The position numbers and the translations under genes are program-made. From CALBMX01 sp047629095 (GTDB taxonomy: Bacteria; Planctomycetota; UBA1135; GCA-002686595): a stretch of 22,194 nt of DNA. Position 1 is the stretch's first letter. Each line of letters starts with the position of its first letter. This document shows positions 13,462 through 21,087 of the stretch, in pieces. Below the pieces are notes generated by a model. It saw only the letters and a program-made list of their open reading frames with translations. It was not told where the DNA came from and made no database searches. The stretch covers positions 1-22,194 of the forward strand of contig JBLHWM010000010.1 of NCBI GenBank assembly GCA_047629095.1, written 5' to 3'.

Positions 13462-15374
13462 TCGTCTAGATCTGGCAGGTAGCCAGGATGCATGAGGCCC
13501 AGGCTCACGAGATCTTCCAGCTCGCCGCGACTGAACTGCTCCATGACAAACTCTACGCGTTGTTGGGACAGGTCACCCCAGGCCCCGGTGCCCTTCGGGG
13601 TCTTCCAGATTCCCTGGTCAAAGGTGCCCTGGAGGAAGCGCTTCACGCCAGCGCGATCCTTGCGCTGGCCCAAGCTGAGGAAGAGGTTGCTATGAAGGCG
13701 TGCACTGCTTGTGCGAGCTACCGCTGGATCTGCCGCGATGTCAAAGAGAGAGCTCAGCTCTTCTTGATAGCGGTCCGCGTCGAGCCACTCGGAATCGACG
13801 ATCGCGGAGCTGCGGTTTGCCGCAGTTCCACTCTTGAGGATCTGCTCGAGCAAGTCACGGCTCCCGGGTCGCTCGTGCGCGGCAAGGTCCATGATCATCT
13901 GCCCCATGCCTTTGCCCAGATTGTAGTCGCCCACTAGGCCAGCCTGAACAGTCTCTACAGCGCGAGCATCGTGCTCGAAGGAGACGACAAGCCAGCCGTA
14001 AAACAGAGCGTCGTCGGTAGCTGTGCTCGCGCGGCCGCCCAATAACTTGGGCAGGTCTACGGCAAGGGTCGAGCTGGTCAGTTCGTAGAAGTGCTCCGTG
14101 CCGTTAGCCGCGATCAGCTGGACCAGGTCTGTGATCACCGCGTCCCCTAGCTTGGTGCGGGCGGTCTGCAGCTCCTGCATGCGCTCTCGCTCGGGACCCG
14201 AGATCTGGCCGGCGGCCAGCTTGTCCTCGAGTACCTTGAGCTCCTCGGACTGGGGAAAGCTGTCGTCGCCAAAGACCATGGCTTCAATCTCCAAGAGGGC
14301 GAGGTCCCGCCCGGCAACAAAACCCAAGCTGGCAAAGGTGCGCGCCCAGTAGGTCTTCCGCTCTTCCAATGTCTTGCCCCTCCGCATCTTGTCGTTGGCG
14401 CCCGTGGGATAGAGCTCCATCCGAACTTGCATCAGGGTCGCGGGCAGCCAAACCTTGAGGTGGCCGCGGCGGGGCATTTTAGCAGCTGTGATTCCGGTCT
14501 CGTCCGTGACGAGCTTGACCCTGCGCACATCGAGATCCGGGTTCAAGTCCGCCTCGAGCGAGCCGTCGAGGGCCTGCACCACCTCCAGGTCGGCCATGAG
14601 CTGTTGTTCGTGGGTCGTGGTGAAGCCGACCTTGCCCTTCAAGGACGCCAGGCTTCCAGCGATTCCGCGTCCTGGATTGTCCTCAAAGAGCAGCGGCTCC
14701 TCCAAGCTGCGGGTGACCACCCGGGCCACGAGTAGCGAGTCGAAACCCCGGTCGATCAGCTCCGCGAGGAAGGCCTCCCGGTCGTGTTCTTCGGCTTTCC
14801 AGTAGCTATCGGAATAGAGCATGCCCCAGGTCAAGTAGCCCAAGGCACCACCGTTGCAGAGGGGCGCCAAGCGTCCTGCCCCGGCCTCCTGTTCGTGGTA
14901 CTGAAGCGCCTCCTCGGTGCCCCAGATTGGCTTTGCGGTCACGAAGCCCGAGGTGAAGAGCTCGATCAGCTCGTGGGACTTGAAGTCCGGGTTCTCCAGG
15001 AGCACGGACTGCATCGCTTGGAAGCCCGCATCGTGTCGGATGCTCTCGAAGCACTCGGTGATGTGCGGTGACTGCTTGCCATAGCCAAAGCGTGGCAGCC
15101 GTTGGGTGAGGTACTCACCCAGTTCGGCCCCCTCGCCAAAGAGCTTCTCGTTGTACTGCTCTTCCGTGTAGGGCTCCCCCGACAGGTTGGTGGTTCGTGT
15201 CATGCGCTCGATCTCGGACTCGATCTGCAGCACTTCGAGTAGGGCGCTGTGAAGCGCAGGTGAGAGGGGCACGTCGCCGTAGCTGATTGTAGGTGCGACC
15301 GGGGTGCGGTCACCGGTCGAGCTGGGGTCCTGGAGCGAAGTGATCGCTAGGAACAAGAGCGGAAGCATGTACAT
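13458..15374 (-). CDS. Large exported hypothetical protein
   Basis: I do not recognise this protein (638 residues from ATG 15374; an ATG at 15404 would add ten). Starting at 15374 or at ATG 15368 gives a short hydrophobic N-terminus (MYMLPLLFLAITSLQ) typical of an export signal, whereas the longer form adds an uncharged extension. The start has CCCCAA seven bases upstream of the GATCCC spacer and no Shine-Dalgarno sequence. The mature part is mostly predicted helical, rich in Glu/Leu/Ala, with no cysteine cluster, repeat or catalytic motif I can name; one stretch (about 380-430) is a charged helical segment. It probably resides in the periplasm or envelope. The stop overlaps that of the HD gene. 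Confidence 0.85.
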   Translation of the reverse strand: MYMLPLLFLAITSLQDPSSTGDRTPVAPTISYGDVPLSPALHSALLEVLQIESEIERMTRTTNLSGEPYTEEQYNEKLFGEGAELGEYLTQRLPRFGYGKQSPHITECFESIRHDAGFQAMQSVLLENPDFKSHELIELFTSGFVTAKPIWGTEEALQYHEQEAGAGRLAPLCNGGALGYLTWGMLYSDSYWKAEEHDREAFLAELIDRGFDSLLVARVVTRSLEEPLLFEDNPGRGIAGSLASLKGKVGFTTTHEQQLMADLEVVQALDGSLEADLNPDLDVRRVKLVTDETGITAAKMPRRGHLKVWLPATLMQVRMELYPTGANDKMRRGKTLEERKTYWARTFASLGFVAGRDLALLEIEAMVFGDDSFPQSEELKVLEDKLAAGQISGPERERMQELQTARTKLGDAVITDLVQLIAANGTEHFYELTSSTLAVDLPKLLGGRASTATDDALFYGWLVVSFEHDARAVETVQAGLVGDYNLGKGMGQMIMDLAAHERPGSRDLLEQILKSGTAANRSSAIVDSEWLDADRYQEELSSLFDIAADPAVARTSSARLHSNLFLSLGQRKDRAGVKRFLQGTFDQGIWKTPKGTGAWGDLSQQRVEFVMEQFSRGELEDLVSLGLMHPGYLPDLDD

Positions 15375-15479
15375 GGGATCGTTGGGGTAAGGGTTGGTTT
15401 CCAATCAAAACGCCGACTTGCCCTAGGGCTGCTCATCCACCCTGCCAATGTGAACGTGGAGGGACCCAGCAAGCGGCAC

Positions 15480-15515
15480 AAAAAGGAAACCCCGGGTCCT
15501 AACCCGAAGCTTCCT
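15480..15515 (-). terminator. Rho-independent terminator for the Cys-rich exported protein
   Basis: Read on the minus strand, AGGAAGCTTCGGGT pairs with ACCCGGGGTTTCCT (14 bp including four G-U wobble pairs) around a 4-nt loop, followed by TTTTTG. It lies 14 nt after the stop at 15530 and upstream of the 13458-15374 gene, so the two minus-strand genes are separate transcription units. Confidence 0.8.
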
Positions 15516-15529
15516 GTGTCTAGTGCGAG

Positions 15530-16126
15530 CTAGTCCCTGCTGGTGGGGGCGCCGCTCGGGCTTCCCCCTTGATCTTCCGTCAGCGGAGTCTCACAGGACC
15601 GACCGGTCACCTTGTAGCTCTGGTGCCCGCCCAGGGAGGTCTGCTGGGTCTCGTCGCACTCCGCATCTCCTGTGGTCCACAGGAATCCAAGGGCCTGGCC
15701 GCAGTCGGACTTGTCGCAGCTCGACGTGACTAGGATGTCGTGGATGAAGTCGCCCTGCACCACGGTCGTCTGGCCGCCTGGGGCGTAGGCATCGTAGCCG
15801 GCTTCGATGATGTAGGACTGGCAGACCAGGAGTCCGTCGAGGTCCTTTTTAGGTGGAGCCTGGCCAATGCCAACCGTCACCCCGCCAAAGGTGATCTCCC
15901 CCTGCACGGTCTGGCTGGTGCCTGAACAGCTACAGGTGTGTCCGGGCAGCAGCACAATGGTGGACTGGACCGGTACGGTATGGGCGCATGCCCAACTGGA
16001 ATAGGGCGTTGTCGGTGCGTCGTCGACAGCCAAAGCGAGGCTGGGAGCGAGACTCAAAACAAGGCTGGCGAGTGCGAGGCTCTTCGAGTGCGAGACGAGA
16101 GCGCGGGCGGCGAGTGCGAGATTCAT
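15530..16126 (-). CDS. Cys-rich exported hypothetical protein
   Basis: The 198-residue protein has a long signal peptide (MNLALAARAL to about PSLALA, cleavage near residue 33). The mature part contains eight or more cysteines, including CSCSG, a CDKSDC pair and a CDET/SCETP region, suggesting disulfide bonds outside the cytoplasm. The C-terminus is Gly/Ser/Pro-rich and probably flexible. I find no named domain. The ATG at 16126 is preceded by ACCCCAAAAGG, the element recurring before starts in this window. It has its own terminator downstream and about 170 nt of non-coding sequence upstream, so it is likely transcribed alone. Confidence 0.82.
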   Translation of the reverse strand: MNLALAARALVSHSKSLALASLVLSLAPSLALAVDDAPTTPYSSWACAHTVPVQSTIVLLPGHTCSCSGTSQTVQGEITFGGVTVGIGQAPPKKDLDGLLVCQSYIIEAGYDAYAPGGQTTVVQGDFIHDILVTSSCDKSDCGQALGFLWTTGDAECDETQQTSLGGHQSYKVTGRSCETPLTEDQGGSPSGAPTSRD

Positions 16127-16253
16127 GGATTGCCTTTTGGGGTTGCGAGCGAAGCCCCAAAGGGCCCCAACTCATCCTGTGATGCGAGCGGGGCGGTGCG
16201 CAGTGCGCCACCGAATGTCCCCGTTCACAACACAGACGCTCAGAATCCCTGGC

Positions 16254-16276
16254 GGTGACACTCCCTGTCACCTTTT
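16254..16276. terminator. Hairpin downstream of the radical SAM gene (possible terminator)
   Basis: GGTGACA (16254-16260) pairs perfectly with TGTCACC (16266-16272) around a 5-nt loop. The T run (TTTT) follows on the plus strand, not the minus strand, although the only nearby gene end is the minus-strand radical SAM gene at 16299. It may act weakly in both directions. The rest of 16127-16298 holds no gene or clear promoter. Confidence 0.45.
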
Positions 16277-16298
16277 CCTGAATCTTGCGGGTAGTCCG

Positions 16299-17177
16299 CT
16301 ACAGACCCCGCACCCAATCCGGCCGATAGCTGCGCGAGTCATCCTCCGCGATCACCCCGTCCAGCTCGGCCACCAGCCGCGCCTTGTCCCGGGGAAAGTT
16401 CCCGGCCAGGGGCAGGTAGTTGCTGGCGTGGTTCGAGCGGAAGACCGTGCCGTCGAGCTCTAGGTGAGCAACGAAAGTTCGCAGCTCCACGGACAGCTCC
16501 TCGGGCGTCATATTCTCGAACGCACCGGCCATCTCCTGGTCGTGCAGCGGCGTGCCCTCCACCGGCGTCACCACCAGCGTCGACACGAAGCGCGGATTGA
16601 TCTCACTGATCACCCGGGCGCTCTCGATGGCGTGCTCCTTAGTTAAACGACGACCGCCCACGCCCAACAGGATCATGGTCGAGACCTTCACGCCCGCCTC
16701 TTTGGCCTTGTGCGCAACGCGGATCATGTTCTCCGCGTCGATGCCCTTCTTCAGGTTCTCGAGCACCTCGTCGTGCCCGGACTCGACACCTAGGTAGTAC
16801 TGGGTCAGGCCCGCCTCGCGCAGGCGTGTCATCTCCTCCACCGAGCGCTTATCCAGGGCCTGGGGGCTTGCGTAGCACGAGACCCTGCGCAGGGCGGGGA
16901 AGGCTTCGTAGCACATCGCGGTCACCTCTTCGAGGAACGACGCCTTGGCGATCAGGGCGTCTCCATCGGCTAGAAACACCTTGCGCACATCCCCGAGCTG
17001 CTGGGCCGCCCACTCGATTTCCTTCTTCAAGTCCGCAATCTTGCGCACCCGGAACGGCTTGTCCCGGTACATCCCGCAGAAGGTGCACTCGTTATAACTG
17101 CAGCCTAGGGTGGCTTGTAAAATCAGGCTATCGGCCTCGCTAGGCGGTCGATAGACGCGTCCTTGGTAGTTGATCAT
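16299..17177 (-). CDS. Radical SAM protein
   Basis: The 292-residue protein has a [4Fe-4S] cluster motif near the N-terminus, C26-SYNE-C31-TF-C34. This is CX4CX2C, one residue longer than the classic CX3CX2C, but I recall this spacing in a group of COG1032-like radical SAM proteins with the same GCS-N-CTFCxMY sequence. The barrel follows with FLADGDAL, SCYASPQAL, a YYLGVESGHDEVLENLKKG block (SAM-binding and substrate region) and STMILLGVGG. There is no B12-binding or TRAM domain and the C-terminus is short. It would generate a 5'-deoxyadenosyl radical; the substrate is unknown. It is divergent from the Fe-S assembly gene at 17331, with 153 nt between starts. Confidence 0.9.
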   Translation of the reverse strand: MINYQGRVYRPPSEADSLILQATLGCSYNECTFCGMYRDKPFRVRKIADLKKEIEWAAQQLGDVRKVFLADGDALIAKASFLEEVTAMCYEAFPALRRVSCYASPQALDKRSVEEMTRLREAGLTQYYLGVESGHDEVLENLKKGIDAENMIRVAHKAKEAGVKVSTMILLGVGGRRLTKEHAIESARVISEINPRFVSTLVVTPVEGTPLHDQEMAGAFENMTPEELSVELRTFVAHLELDGTVFRSNHASNYLPLAGNFPRDKARLVAELDGVIAEDDSRSYRPDWVRGL

Positions 17178-17330
17178 GGTTTTAGAGCACAGGGGTGGGC
17201 AAGCATTGTAGCGACCCTAATCTCACGTTGACGGAAGAGTTGCCTCCAATGGACACCCCATCCGCAAAAACCTAAGTTAGAATGCCGCCTCGAAACCCGA
17301 TTCCAAATCACTGACTCCCCCATACTAGCC

Positions 17331-17636
17331 ATGCCTACCAGCGAAGAAGTCTACGCCCGCCTCAGCGAAATCTACGACCCCGAGATCCCCGTTAACATCG
17401 TCGACCTCGGTCTGATCTACAACGTGGAAGTTGAAGGCACCACCTGCAACATCCGTATGTCCCTCACGTCGCAGTCCTGCCCCGAGGCACGCGCGATTCC
17501 CGAGGCCATGAAGATGAAGGTCAACGACATGGAAGGCATCGACGGCACCGAAGTCGAGATCGTTTGGGAGCCAGCGTGGTCACCCCAGCTGATCTCGGAG
17601 AAGGGTCGCGAGATCCTCGGCATCGAAGACCAATAA
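17331..17636 (+). CDS. MIP18/DUF59 family Fe-S assembly protein (SufT-like)
   Basis: The 101-residue protein is a complete MIP18 (DUF59) domain. It has the signature DPEIPVNIVDLGLIYNV (16-32), the conserved cysteine Cys50 in SQSCPEA, and the C-terminal WEPAWSPQLISEKGREILGI. Homologues (SufT, the PaaD N-terminal domain, eukaryotic CIA2) assist maturation of Fe-S proteins. The gene lies between a radical SAM enzyme and a polyferredoxin, both Fe-S proteins, but no other suf gene is present here. The TPR gene begins 13 nt downstream, so the two are probably co-transcribed. The start has CTCCCCC about 13 nt upstream instead of a Shine-Dalgarno sequence. Confidence 0.93.
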   Translation: MPTSEEVYARLSEIYDPEIPVNIVDLGLIYNVEVEGTTCNIRMSLTSQSCPEARAIPEAMKMKVNDMEGIDGTEVEIVWEPAWSPQLISEKGREILGIEDQ

Positions 17637-17649
17637 GGAACGACCGGCC

Positions 17650-18021
17650 ATGAGCGACAAGATCAAAGTATACATGGAAGGCATGACTCTCTTTGGAGAT
17701 GGCAAGCACGCCGAATCCATCGAGAAGTTCCAGGCTGCCCTAGTCATCGATCCGGAATGGGACGACTGCCTCCAGGCACTGTCCCAGGCCCAGATGCACG
17801 CCGGTGATCTCGAGGGAGCCCTCGCGACCGCCAAAGGTATCTGCGAGCTTTTCCCCGAAGATCCCCTGGCCTTCACGGGTCTGTCCATGATCTACCAGCG
17901 CTTGGACCGCATCGATGACGCCGAGACTGCCCAGTCCCGCGCGCGCATGCTGTCTTGGAAGCAAGAGCTCAAGACGAACCCCGATGCTCCGGCCCCCGTT
18001 GACATCAACGTGATTCAGTAG
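17650..18021 (+). CDS. Small TPR protein
   Basis: The 123-residue protein consists almost entirely of about three TPR-like helical pairs. Residues 8-38 (GMTLFGDGKHAESIEKFQAA), 40-70 (DCLQALSQAQMHAGDLEGAL) and 74-106 (FPEDPLAFTGLSMIYQRLD) show the small-large-Gly/Ala spacing and the closing P of TPRs. A Pro-rich tail follows. It has no signal peptide, so it is probably a cytoplasmic adaptor. It begins 13 nt after the MIP18 gene with AAGGA ten bases before the ATG, one of the few Shine-Dalgarno-like sites in this window. The tight spacing suggests a shared role with the Fe-S assembly protein, which is inference only. Confidence 0.88.
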   Translation: MSDKIKVYMEGMTLFGDGKHAESIEKFQAALVIDPEWDDCLQALSQAQMHAGDLEGALATAKGICELFPEDPLAFTGLSMIYQRLDRIDDAETAQSRARMLSWKQELKTNPDAPAPVDINVIQ

Positions 18022-18030
18022 CTCGGGCTG

Positions 18031-18570
18031 CTAAGCCTTGGCCACCATCTCGGCGAGCTTGGCCACGGTGCGGAAATTCCGCCCCGTGGCTGGCACGCCT
18101 AGACAGCGCTCGACCTTAGCGGCGAGCTTAGAGCGCCCGATACCATCCGGCGCGTGCAGGTAGAAGACCTGCCCCCGGAGCTCGAACTGCTCCGTTGGCG
18201 ACTGGAGCCCTCGCAAGGCCTCCATATCCGCGGAGGCCGCCGCATCCGCTAGGAAGTTGAAGTGCAGGGTCTTGGGATCCGCCGCCGCATCGGCGAAGGG
18301 GTTTTGCGCGATCGCCGCGTTGAGCTGCTTGGAGCTGAGCAACAAGACCATGGGCCGAAAGCCATGGCGATCTTCGAGCTGGCCCGCAATCGACTCGGCC
18401 AAGGAAGCGCCGTCCTTTGCATCCGACTCGAACACCGCATTACCGCTCTGGATGTAGGTGCGCACATCGATACAGCCAAGCGCGGCGAGGTCCTGCTTCA
18501 GGTCGGCCATCGACAGGCGATTCTTGCCGCCGACGTTGATTCCGCGCAGCAGTGCGATCCAGGTTTGCAT
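18031..18570 (-). CDS. DUF1697 family protein
   Basis: The 179-residue protein begins with the DUF1697 signature (WIALLRGINVGGKNRLSMADLK) and continues with TYIQSGNAVFES, then a C-terminal YLHAPDGIGRSKLAAKVERCLG and TGRNFRTVAKLAEM. These are the usual conserved blocks and the usual family length. The family is widespread, cytoplasmic, and of unknown biochemical function. Two CCCCAA elements lie 6-20 nt before the ATG and there is no Shine-Dalgarno sequence. It is convergent with the TPR gene (9 nt between stops) and divergent from the polyferredoxin gene. Confidence 0.93.
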   Translation of the reverse strand: MQTWIALLRGINVGGKNRLSMADLKQDLAALGCIDVRTYIQSGNAVFESDAKDGASLAESIAGQLEDRHGFRPMVLLLSSKQLNAAIAQNPFADAAADPKTLHFNFLADAAASADMEALRGLQSPTEQFELRGQVFYLHAPDGIGRSKLAAKVERCLGVPATGRNFRTVAKLAEMVAKA

Positions 18571-18640
18571 AGAGGTTTTGGGGCTTGGGGTCGGACCGTA
18601 AGGCTACCAACCCGGGAGGGCGCCAGGAAGGCAACCCGGG

Positions 18641-18646
18641 TATACT
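18641..18646 (+). promoter_or_regulatory. Possible -10 element of the polyferredoxin gene
   Basis: TATACT, close to the consensus TATAAT, lies 37 nt before the ATG at 18683 in otherwise GC-rich DNA. No convincing -35 hexamer is found 16-18 nt upstream, so this is a weak call. Confidence 0.3.
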
Positions 18647-18682
18647 CACGCCTTGGCTGGCATTGCGCTTTGGCCAACGGGC

Positions 18683-20503
18683 ATGACCAACGATCCAACC
18701 AAGCAGACCATCCCCGCCAAGGGCAAGCACAAGCCCCGTGGCGAGGTCGCCAAGTCCACCCGCACCCGCTGGCGCGTCCTGGCCCTAGTTCTCGTCCACG
18801 TCGCCGTACTCGCCCACGTGATGCACTGGTGGAGCACCGGCACCAGCATCTCCCCCGTCGAGCCCTCGGAAGCCTACGAGACCATCGCCTACGGAACGGT
18901 CAACGCCGGCTTCCTGCTGCTGGTGTTCTTGATCTTGAGCACGGCCATCTTCGGTCGCTTCTTCTGCGGTTGGGCCTGCCACCTGGTCGCGTACCAAGAC
19001 TTCTGCGCAAGCTTACTCGCGCGCTTTGGTCTGCGCCCGAAGCCCGTGCGCTCGAGGCTGCTCGTCTGGGTTCCCGTGCTCGCCGCCATCGACATCTTCG
19101 TGCTGCCCGCCTTGCAGCGCTTCCTCGGCGACGGCGGCGCCAGCTGGTCCCTGACCTGGGCCACAACCACGGACTCGCTCTGGCAGACCTTCCCCGGCTG
19201 GGCCATGGCCTTGGCGACCTTATTCGTCGACGGCTTCCTGGTCGTCTGGTTCTTCGGCTCCAAGGGATTCTGCTCCTACGGCTGCCCCTACGGCGCGCTG
19301 TTCGGCGTCGCCCAGAAGGTCGCGCCGGGCCGCATCCGCGTGGACGACAACTGCGAGGGCTGCGGCCACTGCACCGCGGTCTGCACGAGCAACGTCGAGG
19401 TGCACCGTGAGGTCGCCAAGTTCGGCTTCGTCGTGGACTCGGCCTGCATGCGCTGCATGGACTGCGTCAGCGTCTGCCCCAAGGGCGCACTCTCGTTTGG
19501 ATTTGGAGCGCCGGAAGCTGCACCCAAAAAGGCAGCCGCGCCCGCACCGCGCAAGCCCCAGCGCACCTACGACTTCACCTGGCCCGAGGAGCTCGCCATG
19601 GCGCTGGTCTTCGCCGCATCGGTCTACGCCCTGCGCAACCTGTACGGCGCGGTTCCGTTCCTGCTGGCGATCGGACTCGCCACCATCGCGGCACTCACGG
19701 CGATCGTACTCGCGCGGTTGCTGCGCGAAAAGAGCCTCACCTTCCAGCACTACGCCCTGCGCGCGGACGGCAAGCTGACTAAGCCCGGCCTCGTCGCGCT
19801 AGTGTTCGCGCCCCTCTACCTGCTGTTCGTCGCGCACTCAGGTTTCGTCAACTACCACCAGCGCCAAGGCGTGCATTGGACCGAGGCCACAGCACAAGAA
19901 GTCCCGGGTTCGCCCGCATTCACCAGCGCTATCGCCCAGGCCACCCGCCACTTGACCTTCGTCGCCGACTGGTCCCTTGTCGCCACGGCCGAAGTGCACA
20001 ACCGACTCGGCCAGCTACTCGCCCATACCGAGGACCGCGCCGCCGCCATCGGCCACCTCGAGCGCGCCCTAGAAATCGACGCTCAAAACGCCAGCGCGCA
20101 CATCGCACTAGCCAATCTACTGCTGCTCGAGGATCAACGCCAAGACGCCGCCAGCCACCTGCTCGACGCTCTAGCCGTCCGCCCCGGCGAACCCCGCGCA
20201 GCCAACGCGCTGCTCTCCCTGCTGCTGCGCGACGGCACCCTGCGCGAAGACGCCACCGCCCGCCTCGCCCTTCTCCCGGCGACCTTCGACCAAGGAGGCG
20301 CACTCCAAACGGAAGCCCTGGTCCGCCTGGCTGAAGCCCAGACCATCGCACTCGATTTCAACGCCGCACTCGCGAACCTGGACCGAGCGCTCACCCAAAA
20401 CCTCGCGCACCCCACCGCTCTGCGCGCGCTGCAGATCATCCTGCAGCGAGCCCCGGATAACGCGCAAGCCAAGGCACTAGCCAACCGTGTTCAAGGCAAG
20501 TGA
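18683..20503 (+). CDS. Membrane polyferredoxin (NapH/CcoG/NosR-like 4Fe-4S) fused to TPR domain
   Basis: The 606-residue protein starts at ATG 18683; a TTG at 18653 would add ten residues. Membrane helices lie at about 30-50, 73-95, 128-150 and 175-195, and more follow after the ferredoxin region (about 305-390). Two membrane-edge CX3C motifs occur, CGWACH (Cys95, Cys99; His where Pro is usual) and CSYGCP (Cys197, Cys201). Two 4Fe-4S ferredoxin motifs follow: C224, C227, C230, C234 and C255, C258, C261, C265 (CP). The Ala/Lys/Pro linker is at about 276-294. Residues about 425-600 form TPR-like repeats after the last membrane segment. The core resembles quinol-linked electron-transfer proteins of the NapH/NosR/CcoG group. 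No partner enzyme gene is adjacent, so donor and acceptor are unknown. Confidence 0.88.
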   Translation: MTNDPTKQTIPAKGKHKPRGEVAKSTRTRWRVLALVLVHVAVLAHVMHWWSTGTSISPVEPSEAYETIAYGTVNAGFLLLVFLILSTAIFGRFFCGWACHLVAYQDFCASLLARFGLRPKPVRSRLLVWVPVLAAIDIFVLPALQRFLGDGGASWSLTWATTTDSLWQTFPGWAMALATLFVDGFLVVWFFGSKGFCSYGCPYGALFGVAQKVAPGRIRVDDNCEGCGHCTAVCTSNVEVHREVAKFGFVVDSACMRCMDCVSVCPKGALSFGFGAPEAAPKKAAAPAPRKPQRTYDFTWPEELAMALVFAASVYALRNLYGAVPFLLAIGLATIAALTAIVLARLLREKSLTFQHYALRADGKLTKPGLVALVFAPLYLLFVAHSGFVNYHQRQGVHWTEATAQEVPGSPAFTSAIAQATRHLTFVADWSLVATAEVHNRLGQLLAHTEDRAAAIGHLERALEIDAQNASAHIALANLLLLEDQRQDAASHLLDALAVRPGEPRAANALLSLLLRDGTLREDATARLALLPATFDQGGALQTEALVRLAEAQTIALDFNAALANLDRALTQNLAHPTALRALQIILQRAPDNAQAKALANRVQGK

Positions 20504-20562
20504 GACCGCTAGCGAGACGCACAACTTACCCACTCAGCTAAGCTACACACCCGACTCCAAAC

Positions 20563-20640
20563 ATGCGTTCAGCCAGGCGTAAGCGGCTCACAAAAATCCT
20601 CCTTGGTGCGACCTTCACCTACGCCGTCCTCTGGCAATGA
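20563..20640 (+). CDS. Short ORF encoding a signal/membrane-like leader (25 residues)
   Basis: ATG 20563 encodes MRSARRKRLTKILLGATFTY and five more residues, a basic N-terminus followed by a hydrophobic stretch, as in a signal peptide. Its TGA (20638-20640) overlaps the ATG (20637) of the next ORF as ATGA. It may be the true N-terminus of that ORF, separated by a -1 shift (programmed, mutational or a sequencing error), or a leader whose translation is coupled to it. The upstream sequence CACCCGACTCCAAAC resembles the CCCCAA element seen elsewhere. Confidence 0.35.
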   Translation: MRSARRKRLTKILLGATFTYAVLWQ

Positions 20641-20948
20641 CTGCATCGATCGGCTGCCCTCAGCTCGAGCAGCGAGCCCTCGACACCATGATTCAAAAGC
20701 AGCTCGCCTGGAGGGATGCCGTGATTGAAGAACTCAAAGAGGCCGGTGACGGTCCGGACTTACTTGTAGAGTTGCTAGGCGAACGCAATGAACCGACCTA
20801 TACGGGCAAAGCTGGCCAATCCCCGTTGCTCGTTACGTCCTCGACCTGCGCCCTGCCGCTCTTGATTCAAGTCACCAGTGGCCCACTAACCGGAGCAGCT
20901 TCTAGAACGCCCTACTTCTGGTTCTTCGATCTGACCTACGATTTCTAA
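20637..20948 (+). CDS. Hypothetical protein, start overlapping a leader ORF
   Basis: The 103-residue ORF has no recognised family. Residues 8-52 are helical and look protein-like (QLEQRALDTMIQKQLAWRDA, then an acidic helix). The rest is hydrophobic/aromatic and ends FWFFDLTYDF. ATG 20637 shares ATGA with the stop of the short leader ORF. Without the leader the protein starts inside a helix and lacks the export signal that most neighbours of unknown function have. A frameshifted exported protein of about 128 residues (20563-20948) is the main alternative. It could also be a chance ORF, because codon choice is less GC-biased at third positions than in the neighbouring polyferredoxin gene. Confidence 0.45.
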   Translation: MTASIGCPQLEQRALDTMIQKQLAWRDAVIEELKEAGDGPDLLVELLGERNEPTYTGKAGQSPLLVTSSTCALPLLIQVTSGPLTGAASRTPYFWFFDLTYDF

Positions 20949-21000
20949 GTCTCTCGCTCGTGGGTTTCGTGAGTGACCCCGCGCCGTGTCCGAACCGGGT

Positions 21001-21045
21001 TGGGCAAACGAAGCGAGCCCGCGGAACGAAAGGCTCCACGGGCTC
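21001..21045 (-). terminator. Hairpin terminator after the 21088-21726 gene
   Basis: On the minus strand GAGCCCGTGGAGC pairs with GTTCCGCGGGCTC (13 bp with two G-U pairs) around a 5-nt loop, followed by the moderately T-rich GCTTCGTTTGCCC. It lies about 42 nt after the stop at 21088. Confidence 0.65.
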
Positions 21046-21087
21046 GATGAGATTCGGACGCAGCGCATTTCGCGTTCCAACCAAGTC

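Noticed and set aside
16140..16170. GGGG...CCCC palindrome before the 16126 start as a riboswitch
   Set aside because: Only a four-pair G/C stem with no conserved aptamer-like core; probably a by-product of the CCCCAA element and base composition.
18262..19410. Long open frame (382 codons) crossing the DUF1697 gene and the polyferredoxin gene
   Set aside because: Arg/Leu/Pro/His-rich shadow frame; both overlapped genes have strong family motifs.
20638..20640. TGA at the end of the leader ORF as a second selenocysteine codon
   Set aside because: The same frame reaches another stop after 16 codons and shows no redox motif or protein family.
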